The notes under the pieces were generated by a model. The model was given only the letters and a program-made list of their open reading frames with translations. It did no database searches and was not told where the DNA came from. A stretch of 64,000 bases of DNA from Janthinobacterium psychrotolerans (GTDB lineage: Bacteria; Pseudomonadota; Gammaproteobacteria; Burkholderiales; Burkholderiaceae_D), in NCBI RefSeq assembly GCF_001677885.1, contig NZ_LOCQ01000056.1, positions 62,001 through 126,000 of the forward strand, read 5' to 3'. This document shows positions 9,570 through 18,152 of this stretch, piece after piece. A program made the translations under genes and the position numbers. Positions within the stretch are counted from its first letter, which is position 1; the number at the start of each line of letters is the position of its first letter.

Positions 9570-10484
9570 ATGCCCCTGATGACCTTGCCCTCCTCCCTGA
9601 TCGCCACCGCCCTGCTGGCCGCCGTCCAGGGCGCCGTCGCCGCCCCCATGACCCTGGACGACTATCTGGTCCTGAGCGGCCCGCAAGCGACAGCCCAGAT
9701 CGCCTACGGCCCGGCGCCCTCGCAATACGCCCAGCTGTTCCGGCCCAGCGGCGCCGGCCCGTTTCCCGTGGTGGTGCTGGTGCATGGCGGCTGCTGGACA
9801 GTCCAGTTCGGCGGCATCAAGCAGATGCGCAACGTCGCCAACGCCCTCAGCAGCCAGGGCATTGCCGTCTGGAACGTCGAATACCGAAGAGTCGACGAAG
9901 AAGGCGGCGGCTACCCCGGCACCTACCAGGACATGCATGCCGCGCTGGACAGCCTGCAAAGCCATGCCAGGCTATACCAGCTCGACACCAGCCGCATCGT
10001 GGCCATGGGCCACTCGGCCGGCGGCCAGCTGGTGCAATGGATCGCCGGAAGAAGCCAGCTGCCAAAAACCAGCCCCCTGCATCGTGACACTTTTCTGCCG
10101 ATCAACAACATCATCAGCCTGGGTGGCCTGGCCGACCTGCGCCACGAAGAAAAGCTGATCAAATCGAGCTGCGAGCGCGACATCCAGGACCTCGCAGGCA
10201 GCGCCAGCATGGAACGCCCCGACATCCACAGCGACACCAACGCCGCCGACCTGATGCCCAACGGCACGCGCACGGTGCTGATCACGGGCGCGCTCGACAC
10301 CATCTCGCCGCCACGCGTGGCGCACGATTACGCGGCCAAGGCCGTAAAGGCCGGCGACCATGCGGAAGTGTTAATCTTGCCAGGCGCCAGCCACTACGAC
10401 GAGATCGCCGCGACGTCGCCGGCGTGGAAGATGATCTTGCCAGTGATACGGCAGATGCTGGGCCTGCAAAGCGACAGTCGATGA
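9570..10484 (+). CDS. Exported alpha/beta-hydrolase (esterase family)
   Basis: 304 aa. The N-terminus (about 25 residues, ending GAVAA) looks like a signal peptide, so the protein is probably periplasmic. It carries the HGG oxyanion motif (VLVHGGCW), the nucleophile elbow GHSAGG, a late Asp in TGALDTISP and His in PGASHYDE, the full triad of the hormone-sensitive-lipase-like/BD-FAE type of esterases. The substrate cannot be told. A second in-frame ATG lies at 9579. The stop overlaps the ATG of the next small gene (ATGA), so the three genes to 11132 look translationally coupled. Confidence 0.85.
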   Translation: MPLMTLPSSLIATALLAAVQGAVAAPMTLDDYLVLSGPQATAQIAYGPAPSQYAQLFRPSGAGPFPVVVLVHGGCWTVQFGGIKQMRNVANALSSQGIAVWNVEYRRVDEEGGGYPGTYQDMHAALDSLQSHARLYQLDTSRIVAMGHSAGGQLVQWIAGRSQLPKTSPLHRDTFLPINNIISLGGLADLRHEEKLIKSSCERDIQDLAGSASMERPDIHSDTNAADLMPNGTRTVLITGALDTISPPRVAHDYAAKAVKAGDHAEVLILPGASHYDEIAATSPAWKMILPVIRQMLGLQSDSR

Positions 10485-10705
10485 AAACCCTGAAATTCAA
10501 TATCTTCGGCACCCTGATCGCCGTCAACGGCGCCCCCGGCGCATGGCAGGCCTTCTACCTGGGCGCCGAAGGCAAACGCCGGCCCGCCGACTTTATCGTG
10601 CCCGCCGACGTGGCCGAAGCCGACCTGTGCGAGTACCTGGCCGACCTGTTCCACGAAGACGCCACACCGCGCAACAACAGCGCAAGGGAAATCAACCATG
10701 CATGA
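10481..10705 (+). CDS. Small conserved-looking protein of unknown function
   Basis: 74 aa, start ATG at 10481 overlapping the esterase stop. It opens MKTLKFNIFG and has an acidic stretch DVAEADLCEYLADLFHED. No signal peptide or membrane segment is visible. It may belong to a DUF (I think DUF7661), but that is from memory and unverified. Codon use matches its neighbours, and overlaps on both sides support a real, coupled gene. Function unknown. Confidence 0.7.
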   Translation: MKTLKFNIFGTLIAVNGAPGAWQAFYLGAEGKRRPADFIVPADVAEADLCEYLADLFHEDATPRNNSAREINHA

Positions 10706-11132
10706 ACTGCCCACCGCCGGCATCGGCCATAACGATGCGATCCGCAAGAAAATCAACGCCGCCGTCACCAAACGCAACCTGGCCAGCGCCGCCAACAATA
10801 CAAAATGGGACGAGCTGATCCATTACTTCCGCGAACGCGAAGACTGGTGGCCGTCCTACCGCTACAAGGCCGTGACAGGCTTTACCTCCGGCTGGGACGT
10901 GGAGTGGCTCTACCACCTGCCCTTCCCGTTCGCCCTGGTCGAATGGTTCGATATCGGCTTGAAGGAACTGGAACCGTCGAAAGGCATGTTGCTGGCACGT
11001 ACTTATATCGACCATACGGAAGAAATATCGGATGTGGTCAGGAAAATTGGCCTGGAGTTCGAAGTGCGTGGGGATGTGTTGAGGATTTGGGGGTATTTGC
11101 CGAAAACGTATGACGACTTTCCGCCAGTGTAG
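10698..11132 (+). CDS. Hypothetical protein (possible DUF6678 family)
   Basis: 144 aa, starting 8 bases inside the end of the previous gene. It is soluble and rich in aromatic residues (WDELIHYF, DWWPSYRYK, WDVEWLYHLPFPF). The pattern NTKWDEL followed by a Trp/Tyr-rich core recalls the DUF6678 family; this is recognition from memory and should be checked by profile search. It is the last gene of the esterase trio. About 120 bases of intergenic DNA without clear features separate it from the convergent gene at 11251. Function unknown. Confidence 0.7.
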   Translation: MHELPTAGIGHNDAIRKKINAAVTKRNLASAANNTKWDELIHYFREREDWWPSYRYKAVTGFTSGWDVEWLYHLPFPFALVEWFDIGLKELEPSKGMLLARTYIDHTEEISDVVRKIGLEFEVRGDVLRIWGYLPKTYDDFPPV

Positions 11133-11250
11133 ACCAAACAAGGTGAAACCAGGCAAGGCAAAAAAACCAGCAAAGCGCGCACCTGCCCAACTCCCGAACA
11201 CAGGCGCCGCGGGCCCAGCGATCGCGACTCCGGCCCGCTCTTTCTAGGTT

Positions 11251-11760
11251 TTACTGCACGCGTGCCAGATACTTGGCAAGCTGCGCAAACGTCGCCCCAA
11301 ACCCCTGCTTCATCGACTCATGCCCTTCCTTGAACGTCGCATGTTCAAGTTCCGAAGCCTCATGCGGCACCGACCTCAACGTCATCGTCGTCTTGCCATC
11401 TTGCTCCGACAAAGTCATCGTGTTATGCGCTTGAAGAGGCCAAGTGGCACTGACCGGATGCGGCACAACATTGCCCTCCCTATCCGCAAACGACAAAATG
11501 GAAACAATCTTCTCCGGCGCCTCGATCACCTGATAGGTCAATTTGCCCCACATCTCATACCCATTATCGGCCCGCATGCCGTAATGAAACACGCCACCAG
11601 GCTTGAGTTCCAGCGCCAGCACGCTGAGCTCGAACCCCACCGGCCCCCACCATTGTGCCAGCCGCTCCGGCTCGACCCAGGACTGGAACACCAGTTCGCG
11701 CGGCGCGTCGAAGGTATGGGTGATAACAAAATCGCTGCCGCCGTGCTCTGCTTTGGTCAT
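11251..11760 (-). CDS. SRPBCC/AHSA1-domain protein
   Basis: 169 aa from ATG 11760, preceded on its strand by AGAGGAGAAATTTT, a good ribosome binding site. The sequence THTFDAPRELVFQSWVEPE, the WWGP motif and the C-terminal half (MKQGFGATFAQLAKYL) are typical of the AHSA1 (Aha1 C-terminal-like) branch of the START/SRPBCC helix-grip fold. These proteins have a hydrophobic ligand cavity and are often found with small ArsR regulators, none of which is present here. Biochemical role unknown; cytoplasmic. Confidence 0.85.
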   Translation of the reverse strand: MTKAEHGGSDFVITHTFDAPRELVFQSWVEPERLAQWWGPVGFELSVLALELKPGGVFHYGMRADNGYEMWGKLTYQVIEAPEKIVSILSFADREGNVVPHPVSATWPLQAHNTMTLSEQDGKTTMTLRSVPHEASELEHATFKEGHESMKQGFGATFAQLAKYLARVQ

Positions 11761-11807
11761 AAAATTTCTCCTCTGGTTGGCGTCATTCTCACCCCGAAGC
11801 AACTTCC

Positions 11808-11834
11808 GGGGTCGGACCCGACGGGTCTGACCCC
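11808..11834. repeat. Imperfect palindrome GGGGTCGGACCC-gac-GGGTCTGACCCC
   Basis: The two 12-base arms pair with one mismatch around a 3-base loop. It lies about 50 bases upstream of the AHSA1-type gene. GGGTC-rich hairpins of this kind are often dispersed repeats in betaproteobacterial intergenic regions. It differs in core sequence from the GTCGGATTA family elsewhere in the window. Confidence 0.6.
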
Positions 11835-11907
11835 AGCCTTTTCACTCATCGGCCTGTCGACCACGGTGACGGTCGACACCAGCCATCGCTATTGAACCGC
11901 AGATACC

Positions 11908-12010
11908 GTAGGTCGGATCAGGTCCGGAGGACCGTAATCCGACAACATTGTTGGCACGGCCGGTGGTGGTGTCGGATTACGCGAGGCCGAGCCTCGCTGA
12001 TCCGACCTAC
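11908..12010. repeat. Composite palindromic repeat, GTCGGATTA family
   Basis: The outer arms GTAGGTCGGATCAG and CTGATCCGACCTAC are exact inverse complements, 103 bases end to end. Inside are a second pair, GTAATCCGACAACATTGTTG (about 11931-11950) and GTGTCGGATTACG (about 11969-11981). The right end runs into the fusA stop codon: the minus-strand TAG is part of the GTAGGTCGG arm. Related elements occur at 15466, 32842, 41423, 48642, 55249 and 62130. Confidence 0.85.
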
Positions 12011-14112
12011 CTGGTTTTCCCTGCGGCCACCTGGTCAAGTATATGCTTCGGCACCGCCGCATAATGCTTGAACTCCATCGTATAGGTCGCCCTGCCCTGC
12101 GTCAGCGAGCGCAAGGCGGTGGAATAGCCGAACATTTCGGCCAGCGGCACCAGCGCGCGCACGATGCGCCCCGAGCCGCCGGCGATATCATCGACGCCCT
12201 GCACCATGCCGCGCCGCGCCGTCAAATCGCCCATCACATTGCCCATGAAGTCCTCCGGCGTTTCCGCTTCGACCTGCATCATCGGTTCCAGCAAGACCGG
12301 GGCTGCCTTGCGCATGCCTTCCTTGAAGGCGATGGAGCCGGCCATGCGGAAGGCGTTTTCGTTGGAGTCGACGTCGTGGTACGAGCCAAAGGTGAGCGTG
12401 GCCCTGACGTCGACCACCGGGTAGCCGGCCAGCACGCCCGAGCGCAAGGTCTCGACAATGCCCTTGTCGACGGCGGGAATAAATTCGCGCGGCACCACGC
12501 CGCCCTTGATGGCGTCGACAAACTGGTAGCCGGTGCCGGGCTCCAGTGGTTCGAGCTTCAGCACCACATGGCCGTACTGGCCGCGTCCGCCCGACTGCTT
12601 GACGAACTTGCCTTCGATATCGTCGACCGCGCGCGTGATGGTTTCGCGGTAGGCCACCTGCGGCTTGCCCACATTGGCGTCGACGCCGAATTCGCGCCGC
12701 ATGCGGTCGAGCAGAATTTCCAGGTGCAATTCGCCCATGCCCGACATGATGGTCTGGCCCGATTCCTCATCGGTATGCACGCGGAACGACGGGTCCTCCT
12801 GCGCCAGACGATTGAGGGCGATGCCCATCTTTTCCTGGTCGGGCTTGGTTTTCGGTTCCACCGCCTGGGAAATCACGGGTTCCGGAAAGATCATTTTTTC
12901 CAGCACGATGACATGCTCGGGCGCGCACAGGGTGTCGCCGGTGGTGACCGCTTTGAGCCCGACGGCGGCGGCAATATCGCCCGCATAGACTTCCTTGATT
13001 TCCTTGCGTTCATTCGCATGCATCTGCAGGATGCGCCCCAGCCGCTCGCGCGCGCCCTTGGTGGGGTTGTACACCATGTCGCCCGAGTTGACCACGCCAG
13101 AATACACGCGGAAAAAGGTCAGCTGGCCAACAAACGGGTCGGTCATGATCTTGAAGGCCAGCGCCGAGAAATATTCGTCGTCGGCCGGATGGCGCTCGAC
13201 TTCCTTGTCGTGTTCGTCATGGCCCATGATGGGCGGCACTTCCACCGGCGACGGCAGGTAGTCGATCACGGCGTCGAGCATGGCCTGCACGCCCTTGTTT
13301 TTAAAAGCGCTGCCGCACAGCATGGGCACGATTTCGTTGCGGATGGTGCGTGCGCGCAAGGCTTGCCGCAGTTCGTCTTCGGAGAACGCACCGCCATCGA
13401 GGTAGCGTTCGGTGAATTCTGGTGTCGCTTCGGCCGCCTGCTCCACCAGCTTGTCGTGCCATTCCCGCGCCTGTTCCTGCAATTCCTGCGGGATATCGCC
13501 GTACGTGAACTGCACGCCCTGGCTGGCGTCGTCCCAGGTAATGGCGCGCATCTTGAGCAGATCGATCACGCCCGTGAAATACTCCTCGGCGCCGATCGGC
13601 AGCTGGACCGGGACGGCCAGGCCTTTCAGGCGCTCGCCGATCTGCTGGCGCACGCGCAGGAAATCCGCGCCGACCCGGTCCATCTTGTTGATGAAGGCGA
13701 TGCGCGGCACATGGTATTTGTTGGCCTGGCGCCAGACGGTTTCCGATTGAGGCTGCACCCCGCCGACGGCGTCGTAGACCATCACCGCGCCATCTAACAC
13801 GCGCATCGAGCGTTCCACTTCGATCGTGAAGTCGACATGGCCCGGGGTGTCGATGATATTGATGCGGTGTTCGGGATAGTTGCCGGCCATGCCTTTCCAG
13901 AAGGCAGTGGTGGCGGCCGAGGTGATGGTGATGCCGCGCTCCTGTTCCTGCTCCATCCAGTCCATGGTGGCGGCGCCATTGTGCACCTCGCCGATCTTGT
14001 GATTGACGCCCGTGTAGAACAGGATGCGCTCGGTGGTGGTGGTCTTGCCGGCATCGATATGGGCGCTGATGCCGATATTGCGGTAGCGTTCGATGGGGGT
14101 TCTGCGTGTCAT
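12007..14112 (-). CDS. fusA: Translation elongation factor G (stand-alone copy)
   Basis: 701 aa from ATG 14112, which has AAGGAG at good spacing; the GTG three bases upstream is too close to it. GTPase motifs: G1 [10 protein letters not shown], switch I region [12 protein letters not shown]3 DTPGHVDF, G4 NKMD. Domains II-V follow and full length is normal for EF-G. It catalyses ribosomal translocation and, with RRF, recycling. No ribosomal protein genes or tuf flank it, so this is probably the second EF-G outside the str operon that many betaproteobacteria carry; it could be a specialised paralogue. Its stop codon lies inside a palindromic repeat. Confidence 0.95.
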   Translation of the reverse strand: MTRRTPIERYRNIGISAHIDAGKTTTTERILFYTGVNHKIGEVHNGAATMDWMEQEQERGITITSAATTAFWKGMAGNYPEHRINIIDTPGHVDFTIEVERSMRVLDGAVMVYDAVGGVQPQSETVWRQANKYHVPRIAFINKMDRVGADFLRVRQQIGERLKGLAVPVQLPIGAEEYFTGVIDLLKMRAITWDDASQGVQFTYGDIPQELQEQAREWHDKLVEQAAEATPEFTERYLDGGAFSEDELRQALRARTIRNEIVPMLCGSAFKNKGVQAMLDAVIDYLPSPVEVPPIMGHDEHDKEVERHPADDEYFSALAFKIMTDPFVGQLTFFRVYSGVVNSGDMVYNPTKGARERLGRILQMHANERKEIKEVYAGDIAAAVGLKAVTTGDTLCAPEHVIVLEKMIFPEPVISQAVEPKTKPDQEKMGIALNRLAQEDPSFRVHTDEESGQTIMSGMGELHLEILLDRMRREFGVDANVGKPQVAYRETITRAVDDIEGKFVKQSGGRGQYGHVVLKLEPLEPGTGYQFVDAIKGGVVPREFIPAVDKGIVETLRSGVLAGYPVVDVRATLTFGSYHDVDSNENAFRMAGSIAFKEGMRKAAPVLLEPMMQVEAETPEDFMGNVMGDLTARRGMVQGVDDIAGGSGRIVRALVPLAEMFGYSTALRSLTQGRATYTMEFKHYAAVPKHILDQVAAGKTR

Positions 14113-14337
14113 CACACTCTCCTTGCCTCGGCCGGGAAAATCAACGATCTGGCTGAATCAGTGTAGCAGACCGCACGCACAGGGCCATGTTTACCATGCA
14201 TACAACACACTGCGGGCCGCGCACGCCTGCGCGCCTGGATACGCGGGGCTTTCCGCTATACTTTCCTTTGAATAAGATTAACAAAGTTTAATCTGGATCA
14301 AAACGCGCCGCATCCACAGAAATGTTCCTATAGTCCT

Positions 14338-15456
14338 ATGAAAATTAACCCAAGAAAAATAATCCTTGCCACCTTCCTGGCCTCGCCAGTATTTGCCATG
14401 GCCGGCGAACTTGAACAGCAGATGCAGCGCTGCGCCGTGCTCGGTGACGCCAGCGCCCGCCTCGGCTGTTTTGATGTGCTGTCCAAGGCGGTGGAAGCGG
14501 CGACGATCGCCACCGGCGGCAATGCCCACGCCACCGGCGCCACCCTCGCTGCGGCTGAGGCCGTCTCGCCAAGCACGGCGGCCAATCCGGCCGGCGTGGC
14601 CACCCCGGCCGCCGTCGACGCGGCCGTGCCTGCCGTCGCCCAAAGCGGCGCCACGCCGCCGGAAGCGCCGATCTCGCGCGTGATGCAAGCGTGGGAGCTG
14701 GACGAACCATCGAAGCGCGGCCTGTTCAACCTGCGTCCGCACCGCGACAATTATTTGCTGCTGGCCAATTACAGCAGCGCCTCGAACGACCAGCCCTTCA
14801 AGGAATTCACGCCTGGCGGCGTCAAGACCCAGCACGTGGAACTGACCTACCAGCTGAGCTTCAAGATGAAGATGCTGGAAGATATCGCCGGCTCGCCGTT
14901 CGACCTGTGGCTCGGCTATACCCAGCAAAGTTTCTGGCAAGCGTATAACCGCAAGGCGTCGAGCCCTTTCCGCGAAACCAACTACCAGCCTGAAGTCATG
15001 CTGATCCTGCCGATCAACAAGTCGCTTGCCGGCCTGGACTTCAAGTACGCCAACTTCGGCCTGGTGCACCAGTCGAACGGCCAGACCTCGACCCTGTCGC
15101 GCAGCTGGAACCGCCTGTACGCGGAACTGGGCATGGAGCATGACAACCTGGCCGTCACGGCGCGCGTCTGGAAACGCCTGGACAACAGCAAGTCGGACAA
15201 TGACAATATCGACATCACCGACTACATGGGCCACGGCGACGTGCGCGTGAGCTACCGCAACGATGGCCATGAGTTCTCGGCCACCATGCGCCGCAACTTC
15301 AGCAAGAAGCACGGCTCCATCCAGGCTGGCTGGGCGTTTCCCCTTAAAGCCAACCTGAAAGGCTACTTGCAGGTGTTTTCCGGTTATGGCCAGAGCCTGA
15401 TCGACTACAACTATTCGCAGAAGTCGATCGGCGGCGGTTTCCTGGTCGATTACTGA
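14338..15456 (+). CDS. pldA: Outer membrane phospholipase A (OMPLA)
   Basis: 372 aa. A signal peptide (about 1-22, ending AMA) is followed by an Ala/Pro-rich low-complexity spacer (about 55-115), which is longer than in E. coli PldA, then the 12-strand barrel domain. The catalytic triad of the family is visible: H244 and S246 in VHQSNGQ, and N258 in SRSWNRLY; FRETNYQPE is another family motif. The enzyme is a calcium-dependent dimer that hydrolyses phospholipids which have moved to the outer leaflet. It stands alone, with a -10-like TATACT at 14257 in the 225-base upstream gap. A palindromic repeat begins 10 bases after the stop. Confidence 0.95.
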   Translation: MKINPRKIILATFLASPVFAMAGELEQQMQRCAVLGDASARLGCFDVLSKAVEAATIATGGNAHATGATLAAAEAVSPSTAANPAGVATPAAVDAAVPAVAQSGATPPEAPISRVMQAWELDEPSKRGLFNLRPHRDNYLLLANYSSASNDQPFKEFTPGGVKTQHVELTYQLSFKMKMLEDIAGSPFDLWLGYTQQSFWQAYNRKASSPFRETNYQPEVMLILPINKSLAGLDFKYANFGLVHQSNGQTSTLSRSWNRLYAELGMEHDNLAVTARVWKRLDNSKSDNDNIDITDYMGHGDVRVSYRNDGHEFSATMRRNFSKKHGSIQAGWAFPLKANLKGYLQVFSGYGQSLIDYNYSQKSIGGGFLVDY

Positions 15457-15465
15457 TGGTGGCGG

Positions 15466-15533
15466 TGTCGGATTACGGCCCTGCCTAACGGTCATCGCGC
15501 AGGTCGGATTCGCCGGAACGGCGTAATCCGACA
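15466..15533. repeat. Palindromic repeat, GTCGGATTA family
   Basis: Arms TGTCGGATTACG (15466-15477) and CGTAATCCGACA (15522-15533) are exact inverse complements. An inner AGGTCGGATTCG copy lies near 15501. The right arm continues into ACAACATTGTTG, also seen next to the copies at 11908 and 55249. It lies 9 bases after the pldA stop. Confidence 0.85.
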
Positions 15534-15555
15534 ACATTGTTGACCGCAAATGCAA

Positions 15556-15578
15556 AAATGGCGCCCATGGCGCCATTT
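15556..15578. terminator. Bidirectional hairpin terminator between pldA and the small membrane gene
   Basis: A 9-bp stem AAATGGCGC / GCGCCATTT with a 5-base loop. On the minus strand it is followed by a T-run (ATTTTTGC), so it best fits the minus-strand gene ending at 15597; on the plus strand the tail is TTTCTTAT. Confidence 0.75.
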
Positions 15579-15596
15579 CTTATGGGATCTGAAGTA

Positions 15597-15794
15597 TTAA
15601 CGGCTGCCGCCACCGAGCACCCGCGCCGGCAGCATCACGATGGCGCGCAGCAATTCGAACACCCCTTCGACGCCGATGCCGATCAGGCGAAACGGCAACA
15701 GCAGCAGCCAGGCCAGCGGATACAGCAGCAGGGCCAGCAAGGCCAGCGGCCAGCACACGATCAGCAACAGCAGCCACAGCACGAATCCCAGCAT
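15597..15794 (-). CDS. Small hydrophobic membrane protein
   Basis: 65 aa from ATG 15794, preceded by TCGGGAGACGACA (ribosome binding site GGGAG). Two hydrophobic stretches, about 2-22 and 24-40, are rich in Leu and Trp, and the C-terminal part is short and basic. It is probably an inner membrane protein with two passes. No family is recognised. A strong hairpin terminator directly downstream supports a monocistronic gene. Confidence 0.65.
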   Translation of the reverse strand: MLGFVLWLLLLIVCWPLALLALLLYPLAWLLLLPFRLIGIGVEGVFELLRAIVMLPARVLGGGSR

Positions 15795-15961
15795 TGTCGT
15801 CTCCCGAAATAAATGTGCGGAGCAAGCAGCGCTTGCCCCGCTACCGAACCATCACTATAAGAACATGCTGGCGTTGCGGCAACGGCCATGCGATGAACTG
15901 CGCGCTGGCGTGACGGGGGGACGAAAAACGGGAATCAACGGTGGCCGCTTGTCGCCCAGGC

Positions 15962-16210
15962 TTACTGGCCGACGCAGATCACTTTGGTGATGTATTCATG
16001 GGCGTTGGGTTTCTTGCTGGTGGCCCATTTGATGGCCTGGTTGGCTTCGGCGATGGTCATCACCGTGGCCTTGTCTTTCGACTTGATAAAGGACACGCCC
16101 TCGAAGACGCCTTCCTTGCTGCGCATGACCTTGGCAAACACGGGCGGCCTGGTTTCACCGTCGCTGATTTTGTTTTGCTGCACCAGGTAGCGCTGATCGA
16201 TCTGTTCCAT
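15962..16210 (-). CDS. Hypothetical small soluble protein
   Basis: 82 aa from ATG 16210; a GTG at 16240 has no better ribosome site. It is Lys-rich with no signal peptide or membrane segment (MEQIDQRYLVQQNKISDGE at the start, EYITKVICVGQ at the end). Strong G/C third-position bias like its neighbours argues for a real gene. Function not recognised. The 167 bases between it and the gene ending the previous block hold nothing I can identify. Confidence 0.6.
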   Translation of the reverse strand: MEQIDQRYLVQQNKISDGETRPPVFAKVMRSKEGVFEGVSFIKSKDKATVMTIAEANQAIKWATSKKPNAHEYITKVICVGQ

Positions 16211-16309
16211 AGTAATAAAGCTGTCCAGTGGGTAAAACACGGAATATACCCTGAATGGACCAACGCCGCAGGAGCAAATGCGCGGCGTTGCTATGGCAGC
16301 AAGAAAACG

Positions 16310-17233
16310 TCAGGCGTAGACGACAGACGCCATGGCCGGCTGCAGGTTGACGTCATGCAGCACCTGCACGTTCATGGCCGCTTCCAGCGAAGGAATCGAG
16401 CCGCCGGCGCGGTACTGGAAGCTTACCTGCAGCACGTCGCCGGCCTTGACCGCCATTGCCTGCGGCAACGGCAGGCACATGTAATGGTTGAGCCAGTCGA
16501 TGGTGCTGGAACGCTCGGGCACCACGGCCAGGATATTCTTGGTCACGAAACGCAGGGCGTTCAGGGTGCCGCTGCGCTCGACGACAAACTTGCCGTCAAA
16601 ACCGAACAGGCTGTCGGTCGGCTGGGTAAAGTCGATGATGCTGTAGACGGCCGGCGGCGCCAGTTCCAGCACGCCGGGGTGGATCGCGGTGGTTTCCTGG
16701 AACTGCACGATGGGCGCATAAAAGCCTTCGAAATCATATTCCTGCTGCATCGGCTGCACCGCCATGATCACCGCTTCGGGCACGAACAGCGGCAGCGGGC
16801 CGCCAAAACGCGCCAGGTAGCGGCGCTTGAACGATTCGATCACTTCCACCTGCTTTTCGCGCAGCATGCCAACATGGATCATCTCGCAGATGACCACATC
16901 GACCGGCTCGGGCGGCAGGTATTCGAAGGCGTCGGCGTGCACGACTTCGACTTTTTCGCCGTTGGCATTCAAGGCCAGCATCTTGCGCGCTTCCCTGACC
17001 ATGTCCGGGTTGAACTCCACGCACCAGACCTTGTCGGCCTTGGCGGCCGCAAAGCACGACAACACGCCCGTGCCGCCACCGAGCTCCAGCACCTTCATGC
17101 CCGGCTTGACCGCATAATCGATGGCCGACTTGAAGCCATGCATGCGGTTCTGGTCCATCAGCATATTGTGATGGTAATGCACGGGGATGAATTGCCCCAG
17201 ATAACAACTCTCGATCTCGCGTTCATTCAGCAT
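16310..17233 (-). CDS. PRMT-like class I SAM-dependent methyltransferase
   Basis: 307 aa from ATG 17233 (GAGG 7 bases ahead). Motif I is VLELGGGTGVLS, followed by an acidic ribose-binding VEFNPD and HADAFEYLPPEPVDVVICEM. The CEMIHVGMLREKQ loop and the later FVPEAV resemble the Glu loop and post-SAM barrel entry of protein arginine methyltransferases more than small-molecule methyltransferases. A beta-rich second half (about 160-307) fits a PRMT-like barrel. The substrate is unknown. A TTGACG-17-TTAATC pair on the minus strand (17403 to 17375) could be its promoter. Confidence 0.8.
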   Translation of the reverse strand: MLNEREIESCYLGQFIPVHYHHNMLMDQNRMHGFKSAIDYAVKPGMKVLELGGGTGVLSCFAAAKADKVWCVEFNPDMVREARKMLALNANGEKVEVVHADAFEYLPPEPVDVVICEMIHVGMLREKQVEVIESFKRRYLARFGGPLPLFVPEAVIMAVQPMQQEYDFEGFYAPIVQFQETTAIHPGVLELAPPAVYSIIDFTQPTDSLFGFDGKFVVERSGTLNALRFVTKNILAVVPERSSTIDWLNHYMCLPLPQAMAVKAGDVLQVSFQYRAGGSIPSLEAAMNVQVLHDVNLQPAMASVVYA

Positions 17234-17473
17234 GGGTGTCCTCGTGGGGGCTGGTTCCGTGTTCGGTTCGATTTTGTCGTTCCAGAAAGCAGTGACGTCG
17301 CATGGGCTGCGTGCGGGACGGCGGCAAAACAGCCGGCGCCTGGCGTGGAAAGGACTGCCCATTGCGTGACTCCTGATTAATGCGACACAAGCATTATCGT
17401 CAATCAGGGGCCAGCACCATCGGTGGAGATAAGGGGAAAAAGCGTGCCAGTTCGGAAATGGTTACCGGCCGCA

Positions 17474-18145
17474 TCAGTTGCGGCGGCCACGCTCCTGGCT
17501 GCCCTGCTGCTGGAATGTGTCGATGATGGCGGCCACGCCGGGCTTGTCGGCGGCCTGGGCGAACTGGGCGGCGGTCCAGCCGTGGCTGCTTTTCAGCGAG
17601 GCATCGGCGCCCGACGCCAGCAGCAGTTTGACGGCTTCTTCCTGACCTTCGCGGGCGGCAAACATCAGCGGCGTGATATTCGTCGGCGCATAGGCATCCA
17701 CTTTTGCACCGCGCGCAAGGAACAGCTGCATGATGGGCAAGTCGCCAGCCGAGGCCGCATAGTGCAGCGCCGTCCAGCCGCTCTGGTTGACCCTGGCGCC
17801 CTTGGCCAGCAAGGCGTCGACCGCCTCGCGCTTGTGCTTGTAGGCGGCCATCATCAGCGCCGTATTGCCATTGGCCGAGCGCGCTTCCAAGTCGACACCC
17901 GGCGTTTCCAGCAAGAGCCTGAAGACCTTGTCGGCGTCGTCGCGCAGTGCAATGACCAGCGCGATATCGCCGCGCTGCTCATCGGGCACGTTGGGATTGA
18001 CGCCATCATGCAGCATCTTGCGCACGCCGCTGGCGTTGTCGATCGACACAGCGCGGTAGAAACCTGCCTGGTCGGGCGCCGCCAGCACCGCCGCCGATAC
18101 GCATAACAAGACGGCCGCGACGGTTTTACGCATCATAGTTTGCAT
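17474..18145 (-). CDS. Exported ankyrin-repeat protein
   Basis: 223 aa. A signal peptide (about 1-22, ending VLAA) leads into about five ankyrin repeats; the clearest are NGNTALMMAAYKHKREAVDALLAKGA, WTALHYAASAGDLPIMQLFLARGA and ITPLMFAAREGQEEAVKLLLASGA (each quoted here as a repeat unit, about 33 residues apart). Ankyrin repeats bind proteins. The start lies 7 bases after the tatD stop on the same strand, so it belongs to that operon; an ankyrin gene after tatD is common in related bacteria. In-frame ATGs at 18136 and 18133 are possible later starts. Confidence 0.88.
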   Translation of the reverse strand: MQTMMRKTVAAVLLCVSAAVLAAPDQAGFYRAVSIDNASGVRKMLHDGVNPNVPDEQRGDIALVIALRDDADKVFRLLLETPGVDLEARSANGNTALMMAAYKHKREAVDALLAKGARVNQSGWTALHYAASAGDLPIMQLFLARGAKVDAYAPTNITPLMFAAREGQEEAVKLLLASGADASLKSSHGWTAAQFAQAADKPGVAAIIDTFQQQGSQERGRRN

Positions 18146-18152
18146 GAGATAT

